A stretch of DNA of 64,000 nt from Streptomyces kanamyceticus. GTDB taxonomy: Bacteria > Actinomycetota > Actinomycetes > Streptomycetales > Streptomycetaceae. Positions 43,156-52,255 of this stretch are shown here, in pieces. A model generated the notes under the pieces. It was given only the letters and a program-made list of their open reading frames with translations, was not told the DNA's origin and made no database searches. The position numbers and the translations under genes were made by a program. The DNA lies in assembly GCF_008704495.1 (NCBI RefSeq), contig NZ_CP023699.1:744001-808000 (forward strand). The letters run 5' to 3'. The first letter of the stretch is position 1. Each line of letters starts with the position of its first letter.

Positions 43156-43203
43156 CCGGAAGGCCGTAGGACCGGAAGGCCGTAAGACCGGATGGCCGGA
43201 ACA
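43156..43203. repeat. 16-bp tandem repeat, three copies
   Basis: CCGGAAGGCCGTAGGA, CCGGAAGGCCGTAAGA and CCGGATGGCCGGAACA follow one another without spacers in the gap after the DUF4239 gene. A decayed fourth copy may follow to about 43220. Confidence 0.85.
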
Positions 43204-43266
43204 CCGAACGACTGGATGTCCGTGAACCGTGCTGCGCCCGGGCCCCGCACGGCGCACTCTTGTGCC

Positions 43267-43485
43267 ATGGCCTGGCAGACACCGATCGTCGTCCATCCGC
43301 CCGCCGCCGACGGCGGACGGCGCGTCACCGTGCGCGGACAGGACGTCGGCGTCGCGCACGGCGACCGTGACCTGGCGGAGTTCCTGCGGCGCGCGGGGCT
43401 CGGCGACGCGGACATCGCGCTCGACGACCCGCATCTCGTCGAGTGGCGCGGGGGCCCGCACGCGTGGGCGACCCCGGACGACTGA
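43267..43485 (+). CDS. Small conserved-type hypothetical protein
   Basis: 72 aa: MAWQTPIVVHPP, a VRGQDVGVAHGDRDLAEFLRRAGL middle and an acidic C-terminus. It reads as a small alpha/beta protein and has the codon bias of a real gene. No domain recognised. The ATG at 43267 is the first in a sensible position; an upstream in-frame ATG at 43192 would translate the 16-bp repeat region. Confidence 0.6.
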   Translation: MAWQTPIVVHPPAADGGRRVTVRGQDVGVAHGDRDLAEFLRRAGLGDADIALDDPHLVEWRGGPHAWATPDD

Positions 43486-43638
43486 GCCCACTCGGCCCGC
43501 CCACCCGGTGCAACGCTGTCCCGATTTGCCAGATCTACCCCTATTGCTAGGGTTTTCCGTGAGCGGACAGATCTGGACAGATGGTGCGTTCAAGTCGGCC
43601 CACCGAGGGAGAACGGACCCGACGGAACGGGGACACGC

Positions 43639-44958
43639 GTGGAGCGGGTGCGGCTGGCCGCCGGGCCACTGGACTGGTCACTGGTCGACGGTGCGGTTCC
43701 GCTCGTCGTCCAGGTCCTCGGCGCCCTGGCGCTCGCCGCCCTCCTCTTCTCCCGCGACCGCCGCTGGTGGACCAGGCTCCTGCCGATCGGCGTGGTCGTG
43801 GCGGCGCTCCTGACCCTGCTGGTCAAGCTCACCGTCGACGACTGGTGGCAGCCGTTCCCCGACAAGCTCCCCTCGGACGTCGTGGTGTGGATCGGCGTCG
43901 CGATCCTCGGCGTATGCCTGCTGCTCTTCCGGATGCCGACGCTGCGCTGGCGCGGCCGTCTCGGCGCGCTCGTCGCGGGGCTGCTCGTGGTCGTGCTCGG
44001 CCTCTCCGAGGTCAACATCCACTACGACAACTACCCGACGGCGCGGACCATGCTCGGCACGCAGGACACCGTGAGCCTCAAGGACGCCACCGGCAAGAAG
44101 GCCGCCCTGCTCGGCGTGCCGAAGGGCAAGGCGCTGTCCGAGGTGTGGCAGGCGCCCGCGGGCCTGCCCGCCAAGGGCACCGTTTCGACCGCCTCGATCC
44201 CCGGCACGAAGTCGGGCTTCAAGGCCCGTGACGCGTACGTCTACCTGCCGCCCGCCTACCGCGCCTCGCCCCGCCCGCCACTGCCCGTGCTCGTCCTGAT
44301 GGCGGGTCAGCCCGGTGCCCCGCAGGACTGGATCACCTCGGGTCAGCTGCCGGACATGATGGACGACTTCGCCGCGGACCACGCGGGGCTCGCGCCGATC
44401 GTCCTGGTGGTCGACCCGCTGGGCTCCTCCTTCGACAACCCGCTGTGCATGGACTCCAGGCTCGGCAAGGTCCAGACGTATCTCGCCGACGACGTCCCCG
44501 CTTGGGCGGCGGCCCACCTGCAGACGGCCGAGGGCCGCACGCACTGGGCGGTCTCCGGGCTCTCCAACGGAGGCACCTGCGCCCTGCAGCTGGCGGTCAA
44601 CGCACCCCGGCGCTACGGCGTCTTCCTCGACATCTCCGGCCAGGACGAGCCCACGCTCGGCAGCCGCAAGCAGACCGTGGACGCGGCCTTCGGCGGCGAC
44701 GAGGCCGCGTTCGAGAAGGTCAACCCGATGGACGTGATGGCGCGCGAGAAGTTCCCCGACACCGCGGGCATGTTCGTCGCGGGCACCGACGACTCGACGT
44801 ACCGGCCACAGGCACACAAGGTGTACGAGGCGGCGAAGAAGGCCGGGATGCGGGCCGGGCTCGTCGAGCTGCCGGGCGGTCACAGCTGGCAGGTCTGGCG
44901 CCCGGGCCTGCGGAAGCAGCTCCCGTGGCTGGCCTCCCGCCTCGGCCTGACGCCCTGA
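43639..44958 (+). CDS. Membrane-anchored esterase of the alpha/beta-hydrolase type
   Basis: 439 aa. Three or four N-terminal helices (about 20-37, 45-64, 78-95, 105-122) are followed by an extracytoplasmic esterase D / antigen-85-like hydrolase (about 185-435). The nucleophile is in SGLSNGGTC; acid and His are expected in FVAGTDDS and LPGGHSWQVW, both present. This layout is common in Streptomyces, often as acyltransferase or esterase acting on the cell envelope. GTG start with GGGGACACGC upstream. It stands between a small hypothetical gene and a small surface-protein gene. Confidence 0.88.
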   Translation: MERVRLAAGPLDWSLVDGAVPLVVQVLGALALAALLFSRDRRWWTRLLPIGVVVAALLTLLVKLTVDDWWQPFPDKLPSDVVVWIGVAILGVCLLLFRMPTLRWRGRLGALVAGLLVVVLGLSEVNIHYDNYPTARTMLGTQDTVSLKDATGKKAALLGVPKGKALSEVWQAPAGLPAKGTVSTASIPGTKSGFKARDAYVYLPPAYRASPRPPLPVLVLMAGQPGAPQDWITSGQLPDMMDDFAADHAGLAPIVLVVDPLGSSFDNPLCMDSRLGKVQTYLADDVPAWAAAHLQTAEGRTHWAVSGLSNGGTCALQLAVNAPRRYGVFLDISGQDEPTLGSRKQTVDAAFGGDEAAFEKVNPMDVMAREKFPDTAGMFVAGTDDSTYRPQAHKVYEAAKKAGMRAGLVELPGGHSWQVWRPGLRKQLPWLASRLGLTP

Positions 44959-45070
44959 TCCCCTAAGCGACAGAGCCGCACCGGCCCGGCGCCACGCCGT
45001 CACGTTCCCCCGCCCGGCGGACAGGAATGCCCCGTTCGCCCTACACCGATCGCGAGGGGTGACGTCCGTA

Positions 45071-45079
45071 CTTAGCGTT
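45071..45079 (+). promoter_or_regulatory. CTTAGCGTT motif upstream of surface protein gene
   Basis: CTTAGCGTT lies 77 bp before the start of the 173-aa surface protein. The same nine bases occur at 46559-46567, 53 bp before the sortase start. This could be a shared promoter element; two instances are too few to be sure. Confidence 0.3.
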
Positions 45080-45155
45080 TCCGGCATCGAGGTGCATTTC
45101 AGGTGAAAGCGGAAGAAGGTCCGCGACTGCTCCTCGGGGACCCGGAGGATCCATC

Positions 45156-45677
45156 ATGCGCGCGATACGCGTCGCCTCGGCCGCTCTGCTCACCGCCACC
45201 GCCCTGACCCTCACGGCCCCGACCGCGACCGCGGCCGTGGCGGGCGACGACACGAACAACAACATCACGTCGTTCGGCTTCCGCGTGACCCCCTCGACGA
45301 TCGCCGCGGGCGGCCAGGTCACGCTGAGCGTGGACAGTTGCGACGGCGATACCAAGGTCACCTCCGGCATCTTCGAGGACGCCACCATCCCCAAGGGCCA
45401 GGCGTCCACCACCGCATCGGTGTTCTGGGACGCCAAGCCGGGCGCGATGTACGAGGTGACCTTCGACTGCAAGGGCGAGACCGGCAAGACGGACCTCACC
45501 ATCGCCACCGGCCGCCCGGACAACGACACGACCCACAAGGGCGTCAAGGCCGGTATCGGCGGCAGCCTCGGCGGGCTCGACCTCCACGAGATCGCCCTCG
45601 GCAGCGCCCTGATCCTGGGTGCGCTCGGCACCGCGTACTACAAGACGCGCCGCCGCACGGGCGAGGACAACTCCTGA
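45156..45677 (+). CDS. Small surface protein with signal peptide and C-terminal anchor
   Basis: 173 aa. Signal peptide (ALLTATALTLTAPTATA), an Ig-like beta region with two Cys (SCDGDTKV and FDCKGE), then a Gly-rich linker, a hydrophobic helix (IALGSALILGALGTAYY) and a basic tail KTRRRTGEDNS. The layout is like a sortase substrate, but I see no LPXTG or LAXTG before the helix. A homologue-like protein lies on the opposite strand at 45780-46286, and a class F sortase follows, so the three may form a surface module. Function unknown. GGAGGATCC precedes the ATG. Confidence 0.88.
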   Translation: MRAIRVASAALLTATALTLTAPTATAAVAGDDTNNNITSFGFRVTPSTIAAGGQVTLSVDSCDGDTKVTSGIFEDATIPKGQASTTASVFWDAKPGAMYEVTFDCKGETGKTDLTIATGRPDNDTTHKGVKAGIGGSLGGLDLHEIALGSALILGALGTAYYKTRRRTGEDNS

Positions 45678-45684
45678 CCCACCC

Positions 45685-45724
45685 GCTTCGCCCCCGGGAC
45701 GTCTCCAGATCCCGGGGGCGAAGC
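45685..45724. terminator. Bidirectional terminator between the two surface-protein genes
   Basis: GCTTCGCCCCCGGGA / TCCCGGGGGCGAAGC, a perfect 15-bp stem with a 10-nt loop, 8 bp after one stop codon and 55 bp before the convergent one. Confidence 0.9.
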
Positions 45725-45779
45725 AGTGTCATGGTCGGCACCCGGCGCGGAAGGGGTTCGCGCGGGCCCGCCCCGTGCC

Positions 45780-46286
45780 TCAGATCCGGTTCTCGGTCCT
45801 GCGGCGCATCCAGAACACCCCGCCGCCGATGACGGCCAGGGCCACCAACGCGCCGCCGATCGCCATGTCGGTGCTTGTTGCCCCGTCTGTGGTGCTGCCG
45901 CCGACACCGCCGCGCACACCACCGTGGATGACCGTGAAGGCGGACGGGCGGGTGAGTTCCTTGCCGCCGCAGTGTGCGGTGATGTCGTAGGCGCCCGGCT
46001 GGGCGTTGGCGTGGATGACGGCGGTCGCGCTGGCCGTGCTGCCGCCCGGGATGGCCTGCAGGTCGGCGTCGGGGAAGGCGAGCGAGGTGATCTTCCCGCC
46101 GGACTGACAGGACGTGCCGTCGACCGTGACCGTCAGGTGCCCGCCCTTCGGGATGACGCTGGGCATCGCCACGATGTTGGTCGGGTCGGCCCAGGCGGAC
46201 GCGGTCGGAGCGGCGAGCCCGACGACCGCGCCTGCCGCGGCGGCGACCGCGAGGGCACGTGTGGTGCGCATACGAGATGTACGCAT
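45780..46286 (-). CDS. Small surface protein, related in layout to the convergent one
   Basis: 168 aa. Signal peptide (ALAVAAAAGAVVGLAAPTASA), Ig-like beta region with Cys in GTSCQSGGK and AHCGGKE, Gly-rich linker (GGVRGGVGG), hydrophobic helix (MAIGGALVALAVIGGGVFWM) and basic tail RRRTENRI. The pairing VIPKGGHLTVTVDG-C...-C with the neighbour's TIAAGGQVTLSVDS-C...-C suggests a divergent duplicate. The ATG at 46286 has GGAGGA 5 nt upstream. No LPXTG-like motif. Divergent from the sortase gene over a 333-bp gap. Confidence 0.88.
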   Translation of the reverse strand: MRTSRMRTTRALAVAAAAGAVVGLAAPTASAWADPTNIVAMPSVIPKGGHLTVTVDGTSCQSGGKITSLAFPDADLQAIPGGSTASATAVIHANAQPGAYDITAHCGGKELTRPSAFTVIHGGVRGGVGGSTTDGATSTDMAIGGALVALAVIGGGVFWMRRRTENRI

Positions 46287-46619
46287 GGGAATCCTCCGCG
46301 GAAGACGCCCCGGGGATACCGTCCCCGGTCGATCGGCGAGAGCGCCTCCCAGACAGACCCTCAGATGCCGTGCGCGGGGCCGCATTTCGGGGATCGGCCG
46401 TACCGGTGAGACGACACGCCGGGCGGCATCCTCGCGAGCCGACATCGCCGCAGGTCACGGACCGTCAGAAATTTCCTCCCCGGCGCCGACCCGGATGGCG
46501 CACCCGGCCCGTCCGCCACCCGTTCGCGCCCGCCCTTTCGCACACCTCGCGCGCCGCGCTTAGCGTTCTCGTACGCGCTACGGACGCGGCTCGCACGCCG
46601 CGTTGAGAGGGGATAGAGA
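46287..46619. other. 333-bp divergent intergenic region, surface protein / sortase
   Basis: No gene is seen. It holds a 7-bp hairpin CCGGGGA-TACCG-TCCCCGG (46310-46328) in the leader of the minus-strand gene, just upstream of its ribosome site, and the CTTAGCGTT motif at 46559-46567 before the sortase. The rest is plain high-GC sequence. Confidence 0.6.
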
Positions 46620-47333
46620 ATGCCTTCGTCCCATCCTTCGTCCCATTCGGCCGACGATTCGGAATTCCTGGATTTCCAGGAATTCCAGGAATTCCAGGAG
46701 GCCGAGAAGCAGAAGAAGCGCGCCCCTTGGGGTGTCATGGCGCTCGTCCTGCTGACCGGTCTCGCGCTGATCCGCAACGGCTCCGGGGAGTTCGACGTGG
46801 GCCCGCCGCAGCCCGCTTCGGCCGCCGCCGCTGACGCGGCTCCCGATGCCGCGGGCCGTGGCGCCCCCGCGCCCCTGACGTTCTCGCCCGCCGAGCGCGT
46901 GCGGATCAAGGGCATCCAGGTGGACGCCCCGATCATGCCGGTGGGTCTGGACGCCGACGGCTGGGTGGACGCGCCGCCGCCCGAGGACCCGAACCTGGCG
47001 GGCTGGTTCACCGGCGCCGTCTCGCCGGGCGAGAAGGGCACGGCCGTGGTGGTCGGGCACGTCGACAACCAGCAGGGCCCCGCCGTCTTCTACGGACTCG
47101 GTTCGCTGAAGAAGGGCAATCACGTCGAGGTGCGGCGCAAGGACAAGAAGACCGCGATTTTCCAGATCTACGGCATCGAGGTGTTCGAGAAGGAGAATTT
47201 CCCCGGAAAGCGCGTCTATGGGAACAGCGGAACTCCCGAATTGCGGGTCATCACCTGTGGCGGCGGATTCTCCAAGCAGGCCGGGTACGACGGGAACGTG
47301 GTGGTGTTCGCCCGCCTGATCGCCGTGCGCTGA
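46620..47333 (+). CDS. Class F sortase
   Basis: Membrane-anchored transpeptidase of 237 aa. A short cytoplasmic part with a micro-repeat FQEFQEFQE (encoded by a 9-bp tandem repeat near 46671-46700) precedes one helix (WGVMALVLLTGLALI) and the sortase barrel. Catalytic residues are visible: His in VVVGHVDN, Cys in RVITCGGGF and the Arg near the end of the barrel. Class F enzymes of actinobacteria attach proteins to the wall. The neighbours at 45156 and 45780 are plausible but unproven substrates. AGAGGGG lies near -12. It stands alone before the convergent deacetylase. Confidence 0.94.
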   Translation: MPSSHPSSHSADDSEFLDFQEFQEFQEAEKQKKRAPWGVMALVLLTGLALIRNGSGEFDVGPPQPASAAAADAAPDAAGRGAPAPLTFSPAERVRIKGIQVDAPIMPVGLDADGWVDAPPPEDPNLAGWFTGAVSPGEKGTAVVVGHVDNQQGPAVFYGLGSLKKGNHVEVRRKDKKTAIFQIYGIEVFEKENFPGKRVYGNSGTPELRVITCGGGFSKQAGYDGNVVVFARLIAVR

Positions 47334-47375
47334 CACCGGCCCCGCGCGAGCGCTCCCGGCGGGCGAACACCCGGC

Positions 47376-48221
47376 TCACAGCGCGTAGCGGCTCGGCAGC
47401 GTGATGCGGTAGCCGGAGTCGAGCAGCTCCGGCAGATAGGTGCGCAGCGCCTCGACGCTCCCCGAGCGGTTGCCGCCCGCGTCGTGCGAGAGCACCACGA
47501 CGCCTGGCCCGGCCCCCGCCCGCACCCGGCGCACGATGGTCGGCGCGCCCGGCTCGGTCCAGTCCAGGGTGTCCACGGTCCAGGCGAGCGGCTCCATGCC
47601 CAGGTCGGCGCCGAGCTGGAAGGCGTTGCGGTTCCAGGCTCCGTAGGGGGCGCGGAACCAGGCGGGGGCTTCGCCGGTCGCGTCCTCGATCACGTCGCAG
47701 GTGCGTTCCATCTGTTCCCGCATCGCGGCCCTGCCGAGGCGCGGCAGCAGCGGATGGTCCCACGTGTGGTTGCCGATCAGGTGCCCGTCGTCGGCCATCT
47801 CGCGCAGCAGGTCCTTGTTGTCGACGGCCATCTCGCCACAGACGAAGAACATCGCGCGTACGTCATGTCTGCGCAGCGTCCGCAGGATGTGCGGCGTGTA
47901 GCGGGGGTCGGGCCCGTCGTCGAAGGTCAGCACCATCGAGCGGCCGCCTCCCCGGATGCGCAGGATCGGCTCCTTGCGCACCCGTGGCAGGGCGCGCGCG
48001 GCGCGCGCGGGGCCGGGGCCCGCCATGGGCTGCAGGCGGTACGCGGAGGGTTTGAGGGCGCGGGCCGCGGGAGGTCCCGCGGCGGGCGCTCCGCCGGATC
48101 CGGTGGGGTGCGGGGTGGCCGGGCGTGCCGCGCCCGCGCAGCCCGCGGTCGCGGCCAGGCCGATGAGCGCGGCGGCGCGGAGCAACGCACGCCGCCCTGA
48201 AGTCAGCTGATCGTCTTTCAT
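47376..48221 (-). CDS. Polysaccharide deacetylase (NodB-type) lipoprotein
   Basis: 281 aa. The N-terminus has an Arg pair (GRRALLRAAALIG) and a lipobox TAGCAG (Cys near 28), so it is an exported lipoprotein. The NodB domain (about 95-275) has TFDDGPD (catalytic Asp, metal Asp), HTWDHP (two metal His), RAPYGAWN and the late LSHDAGG strand: all five motifs. It likely removes acetyl groups from peptidoglycan or another wall glycan. ATG at 48221. Convergent with the sortase. Confidence 0.95.
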   Translation of the reverse strand: MKDDQLTSGRRALLRAAALIGLAATAGCAGAARPATPHPTGSGGAPAAGPPAARALKPSAYRLQPMAGPGPARAARALPRVRKEPILRIRGGGRSMVLTFDDGPDPRYTPHILRTLRRHDVRAMFFVCGEMAVDNKDLLREMADDGHLIGNHTWDHPLLPRLGRAAMREQMERTCDVIEDATGEAPAWFRAPYGAWNRNAFQLGADLGMEPLAWTVDTLDWTEPGAPTIVRRVRAGAGPGVVVLSHDAGGNRSGSVEALRTYLPELLDSGYRITLPSRYAL

Positions 48222-48301
48222 GACTAATCCGTCGCATGGCCGAAGGCCCGGGCGGCACACCAACACCGGGGCGGCCCCCGAAAGCACCCGAACAGACGCC
48301 G

Positions 48302-51300
48302 TCAGGTGCGGCGTACGAGCGGGAAGGGCAGCGTCTCGCGGATGGTCAGGCCGGTGAGGAACATGACGAGCCGGTCGACGCCGATGCCGAGGCCGCCGGT
48401 GGGCGGCATGGCGTATTCGAGGGCGTCGAGGAAGTCCTCGTCCAGCTCCATGGCCTCCGGGTCTCCCCCGGCGGCGAGCAGCGACTGGGCGGTCAGGCGC
48501 CGCCGCTGTTCCACGGGGTCGGTCAACTCCGAGTAGGCGGTGCCCAGTTCGGTGCCGAAGGCGACGAGGTCCCAGCGCTCAGCGAGGCGCGGGTCGCCGC
48601 GGTGCTGCCGGGTGAGCGGCGAGACGTCGGTCGGGAAGTCCTTGTAGAAGGTGGGCAGTGTCGTCTTCTCCTCGACGAGCCGCTCGTACATCTCCAGGAC
48701 GACGTCGCCGCGGCCGTTCTCCGCCGTGTACGGCACGTCGGCCCGGTCGCAGAGCCGGTGCAGCGCGGGCAGCGGGGTGTCGGCGTCGACCTCTTCCCCC
48801 AGCGCCTCGGAGATCGCGCCGTAGACGGTCTTGACCGGCCAGGGGCCTGAGATGTCGTGCTCGACGAGCTTGCCCTCGGCGTCGGCCTTGTGGGCGACGG
48901 GGGTGCCGAACGCGGCGGTCGCCGCGCCCTGGATGAGCTCGCGGGTGAGGTCGAGCATCACGTCGTAGTCGGCGAAGGCCTGGTAGGCCTCCAGCATCGT
49001 GAACTCGGGGTTGTGCTTGTAGGAGACGCCTTCGTTGCGGAAGGTGCGGCCCATCTCGAAGACCTTCTCCAGGCCGCCGACGCAGAGCCGCTTGAGGTAG
49101 AGCTCGGGGGCGATGCGCAGGTACAGGTCGAGGTCGTAGGCGTTGATGTGGGTGGTGAAGGGCCGGGCGTTGGCGCCGCCGTGGATCTGCTGGAGCATCG
49201 GCGTCTCGACCTCCAGGTAGCCGCGGTCGAGCAGGCCCTGGCGCAGGGCCTGGACGGCGGTGGAGCGGGCGCGGACCACGTCGCGGGCGGCCGGGCTCGC
49301 GACCAGGTCGAGGTAGCGGCGGCGCACCTTGGCCTCGGGGTCGGTCAGCCCCCGGTGCTTGTCGGGCAGCGGGCGCAGGCACTTGCCGGTGAGCAGCCAG
49401 TCGGTGACGAAGACGGTGAGCTCGCCCTTGTCGCTGGTGCCGACCGTGCCGGTGGCCGTGATGTGGTCGCCGATGTCGGTGCCGGTGGTGAAGCGGTCGA
49501 GTACGTCGGGGCCCGCGGTGTCCCGGGCGAGGGCGAGCTGGCGGTCGCCCGACCAGTCGCGCAGCACGGCGAAGACGACGCCGCCGAAGTCACGTACGAG
49601 CATGACGCGTCCCGCGACCGTGACCTGATCCCCCGTCATCTCTCTGGTGACATCGGCCAGTTCATGGGTGCGCGGGGCGAGGCCCACCGGGTAGGGGTCG
49701 ATGCCTTCGGTGCGCAGGCGGTCGAGTTTGCGGTGGCGGACGCGGATCTGGTCCGGGAGCTGCGACGTGGGGTCGGCGTCGGCCGCGGCGCCCGCAGCGG
49801 CGAGGCCGAGCGCGGCGATCGAGGGGAGGCCCTCGGTGGTGGCGGGCTGGGTGACTCCCCGGGGCTTGTGGTGTCCCTTGCCCCAGAGCTGGCGCAGCGA
49901 CGGCACGGAGACGAAGCCCTCGGCGATGCCGGAGGCCAGGCTGATGCGGGCCAGCGCGCCGCTGTCGCCGTAGCAGATGAAGCGGGGGTACCACTCGGGG
50001 TGGTACTTGGCGTTGGAGCGGTAGAGCGCCTCCAGCTGCCACCACTTGGAGAAGAACAGGAGCAGCTTGCGCCACAGCCGCAGGACGGGGCCCGCGCCGA
50101 TCCTGCCGCCTTCCTCGAAGACCGAGCGGAACACCGCGAAGTTCAGGGAGATGCGGCGCACCCCTGACTTCGGGGCCGCCGCGCACAGCTCGGCGACCAT
50201 GAACTCCATGACGCCGTTGGGCGCGGAGCGGTCGCGACGCATCAGGTCCAGCGAGATGCCGTCCCTGCCCCAGGGCACGAGGGAGAGCAGCGCGAGGAGC
50301 TTGCCCTCGGCGTCGAGCGCCTCGACCAGGAGGCAGTCGCCGTCCTCGGGGTCGCCGAGCCGGTCGAGCGCCATGGAGAAGCCGCGTTCGGTCTCGGTGT
50401 CCCGCCAGGCGTCGGCCTTGTCGATGATCTCCTCCATCTCCTCGTCGGTGAGGGTGGAGTGGCGGCGGATGCGGGTGGTGGCGCCGGTGCGGCGGACGCG
50501 GTTCACCGCCTGGCGCGTGACCCGCATGTCGCGGCCGTCCAGGTCGAATCCCGCGACGTGCAGGATCGCCTCGTCGCCGAGTTGCAGCGCGCCGAGTCCG
50601 GCGCGGGCGTAGGCGGTGGCGCCGTCCTCGGACGCGCCCATGACGGCGGGCTGCCAGGCGTACCGCCTGGCCACGTCGAGCCAGGCGCCGATCGCGTGCG
50701 GCCAGCCCTCGCGGTCGCCGACCGGGTCGCCGCTGGCCAGGCAGACGCCGGCCTCGACGCGGTAGGTGACGGCCGCCTTGCCGCTGGGCGAGAAGACCAC
50801 GGCCTTGTCGCGCCGGGTCGCGAAGTAGCCGAGCGAGTCCTGTGCGCCGTACGCGCCGAGCAGCGCGCGGATGCGGGGTTCCTCGTCGCCGTGCAGCGCC
50901 GCTTCCATGCGCTGGGAGCGGAAGAGCGTCGCGGCGGCGTTCAGGAGCGCGAGCGCGCCGAACAGGCCGAGCCAGAAGTGCAGGCCGCGCGGCGGGGTGC
51001 CGTCGAAGTAGTCGTGGCCGTGGATCAGACCGCCGCAGACCCGGTTGGCCGCCCAGAGCAGCCGCTCACCGCGCGGCAGCGTGCCGGGGAAGAGCTCGAC
51101 CAGGCCCCAGCCGACCAGGATCGCGATGCCGAGGCCCGCGGCGAGGACGGCGATGGCCCGCCAGACGGCGCCGCGCCGCGAGTCCGCGGAGAACTCCGCG
51201 CGGGCCAGGATCAGCACCACGAAGGCGACGCCGCAGATGACGAAGGACGGCAGCGACTCGCCCCAGTAGCCGAGGGCGGCGCCGAGCACGTCGAAGGCGA

Positions 51301-51604
51301 GCAGCAGGCCCAGATAGCTGACGACGAGCCACCAGGCGACCTTCTTGCGGGCGGCCGTGGCGGCGGCGAGCAGGAAGAGGAAGACGGCGTACGCGAGGTT
51401 CGCGCTGACCGGGACCGTGATCAGGTCCAGGAAGCGGATCACGGGGAGCAGCAGCCGCCGCAGCGGGGCGATGACCGCGAGGACCGCGCAGAAGATGCCG
51501 AGCGTGCCGAAGAAGGCGGCGAAGACTTCGGGAACGCGGCTCAGGAATCCGCCGCGCGGGGATATCCGCCCGCTGACGTCGGGCTCCTCCGTGCTGACAG
51601 TCAT
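48302..51604 (-). CDS. lysX: LysX: lysylphosphatidylglycerol synthase fused to lysyl-tRNA synthetase
   Basis: 1100 aa. Six or more membrane helices (1-220) and an MprF-like DUF2156 transferase domain (about 260-560) are joined to an OB-fold anticodon domain (about 620-740) and a class II LysRS core (about 760-1095; motif 2 [24 protein letters not shown] and motif 3 [12 protein letters not shown]). It charges tRNA with Lys and transfers Lys to phosphatidylglycerol, lowering membrane negative charge and sensitivity to cationic peptides, as known for mycobacterial LysX. Length is normal. It stands between the deacetylase and the stress protein genes; its promoter is in the 99-bp divergent gap. 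Confidence 0.97.
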   Translation of the reverse strand: MTVSTEEPDVSGRISPRGGFLSRVPEVFAAFFGTLGIFCAVLAVIAPLRRLLLPVIRFLDLITVPVSANLAYAVFLFLLAAATAARKKVAWWLVVSYLGLLLAFDVLGAALGYWGESLPSFVICGVAFVVLILARAEFSADSRRGAVWRAIAVLAAGLGIAILVGWGLVELFPGTLPRGERLLWAANRVCGGLIHGHDYFDGTPPRGLHFWLGLFGALALLNAAATLFRSQRMEAALHGDEEPRIRALLGAYGAQDSLGYFATRRDKAVVFSPSGKAAVTYRVEAGVCLASGDPVGDREGWPHAIGAWLDVARRYAWQPAVMGASEDGATAYARAGLGALQLGDEAILHVAGFDLDGRDMRVTRQAVNRVRRTGATTRIRRHSTLTDEEMEEIIDKADAWRDTETERGFSMALDRLGDPEDGDCLLVEALDAEGKLLALLSLVPWGRDGISLDLMRRDRSAPNGVMEFMVAELCAAAPKSGVRRISLNFAVFRSVFEEGGRIGAGPVLRLWRKLLLFFSKWWQLEALYRSNAKYHPEWYPRFICYGDSGALARISLASGIAEGFVSVPSLRQLWGKGHHKPRGVTQPATTEGLPSIAALGLAAAGAAADADPTSQLPDQIRVRHRKLDRLRTEGIDPYPVGLAPRTHELADVTREMTGDQVTVAGRVMLVRDFGGVVFAVLRDWSGDRQLALARDTAGPDVLDRFTTGTDIGDHITATGTVGTSDKGELTVFVTDWLLTGKCLRPLPDKHRGLTDPEAKVRRRYLDLVASPAARDVVRARSTAVQALRQGLLDRGYLEVETPMLQQIHGGANARPFTTHINAYDLDLYLRIAPELYLKRLCVGGLEKVFEMGRTFRNEGVSYKHNPEFTMLEAYQAFADYDVMLDLTRELIQGAATAAFGTPVAHKADAEGKLVEHDISGPWPVKTVYGAISEALGEEVDADTPLPALHRLCDRADVPYTAENGRGDVVLEMYERLVEEKTTLPTFYKDFPTDVSPLTRQHRGDPRLAERWDLVAFGTELGTAYSELTDPVEQRRRLTAQSLLAAGGDPEAMELDEDFLDALEYAMPPTGGLGIGVDRLVMFLTGLTIRETLPFPLVRRT

Positions 51605-51703
51605 GGCACGACTCTAGGAAGTCCGGCGCCTCCCCGCCCGTCGACCTGACTCCGTGGCCCGCCTGCCCTCAACAGGAAAGCGCGCCTCCGTTAACCTCTC
51701 GGC

Positions 51704-52165
51704 GTGAGCGAAGACCAGTCCCACCAGTTCGAACGCGGCACCGACGGGCCGAAGGTGATCGTCGTCGGAGTCGACGGCTCCGATTCGTCGCTCCGCGCGG
51801 CGGCATATGCCGGGGGCCTAGCCCGGCGCCAGCGGGCGCTGCTCGCCGTGGTGTACATCCAGCCGGTGATGGCGGCCGGGGCCGCGCTCGGCGCCCCGGT
51901 CGCGGAGACCACCGACGAGATCGCCGAGGGACTGATCGCGGACATCCGCGAGGCGACCGAGCGGGTGAAGGACATATTCGCCATCCGGTGGGAGTTCCAC
52001 ACCTTCCGCGGCGACCCCTACAGCGGCCTGGTCACCGCGGCCGACGACCTCAAGGCGGACGCCGTGGTCGTGGGCGCCTCGGAGCAGGCAGGGCACCGCA
52101 TCGTCGGCTCCGTCGCCGTACGTCTGGTGAAGGCGGGCCGCTGGCCGGTCACCGTCGTCCCCTGA
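51704..52165 (+). CDS. Universal stress protein (UspA family)
   Basis: 153 aa. Single Usp domain: VIVVGVDGSDSSLRAA at the N-terminus and VVVGASEQAGHRIVGSVAVRLVKAGRWPVTVVP at the end, close to the ATP-binding G-2X-G-9X-GS pattern. It starts with GTG at 51704, divergent from lysX. It is followed after 90 bp by an amino-acid permease on the same strand. Confidence 0.93.
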   Translation: MSEDQSHQFERGTDGPKVIVVGVDGSDSSLRAAAYAGGLARRQRALLAVVYIQPVMAAGAALGAPVAETTDEIAEGLIADIREATERVKDIFAIRWEFHTFRGDPYSGLVTAADDLKADAVVVGASEQAGHRIVGSVAVRLVKAGRWPVTVVP

Positions 52166-52255
52166 CCGCGCTGGTGTGGCGTCTTCCTTCGCGGGCACGG
52201 CTGGGCCATCATGATCCGCCGTCAGCCGACTGCCGTCAGCGAAAAGGTGAGGCCC

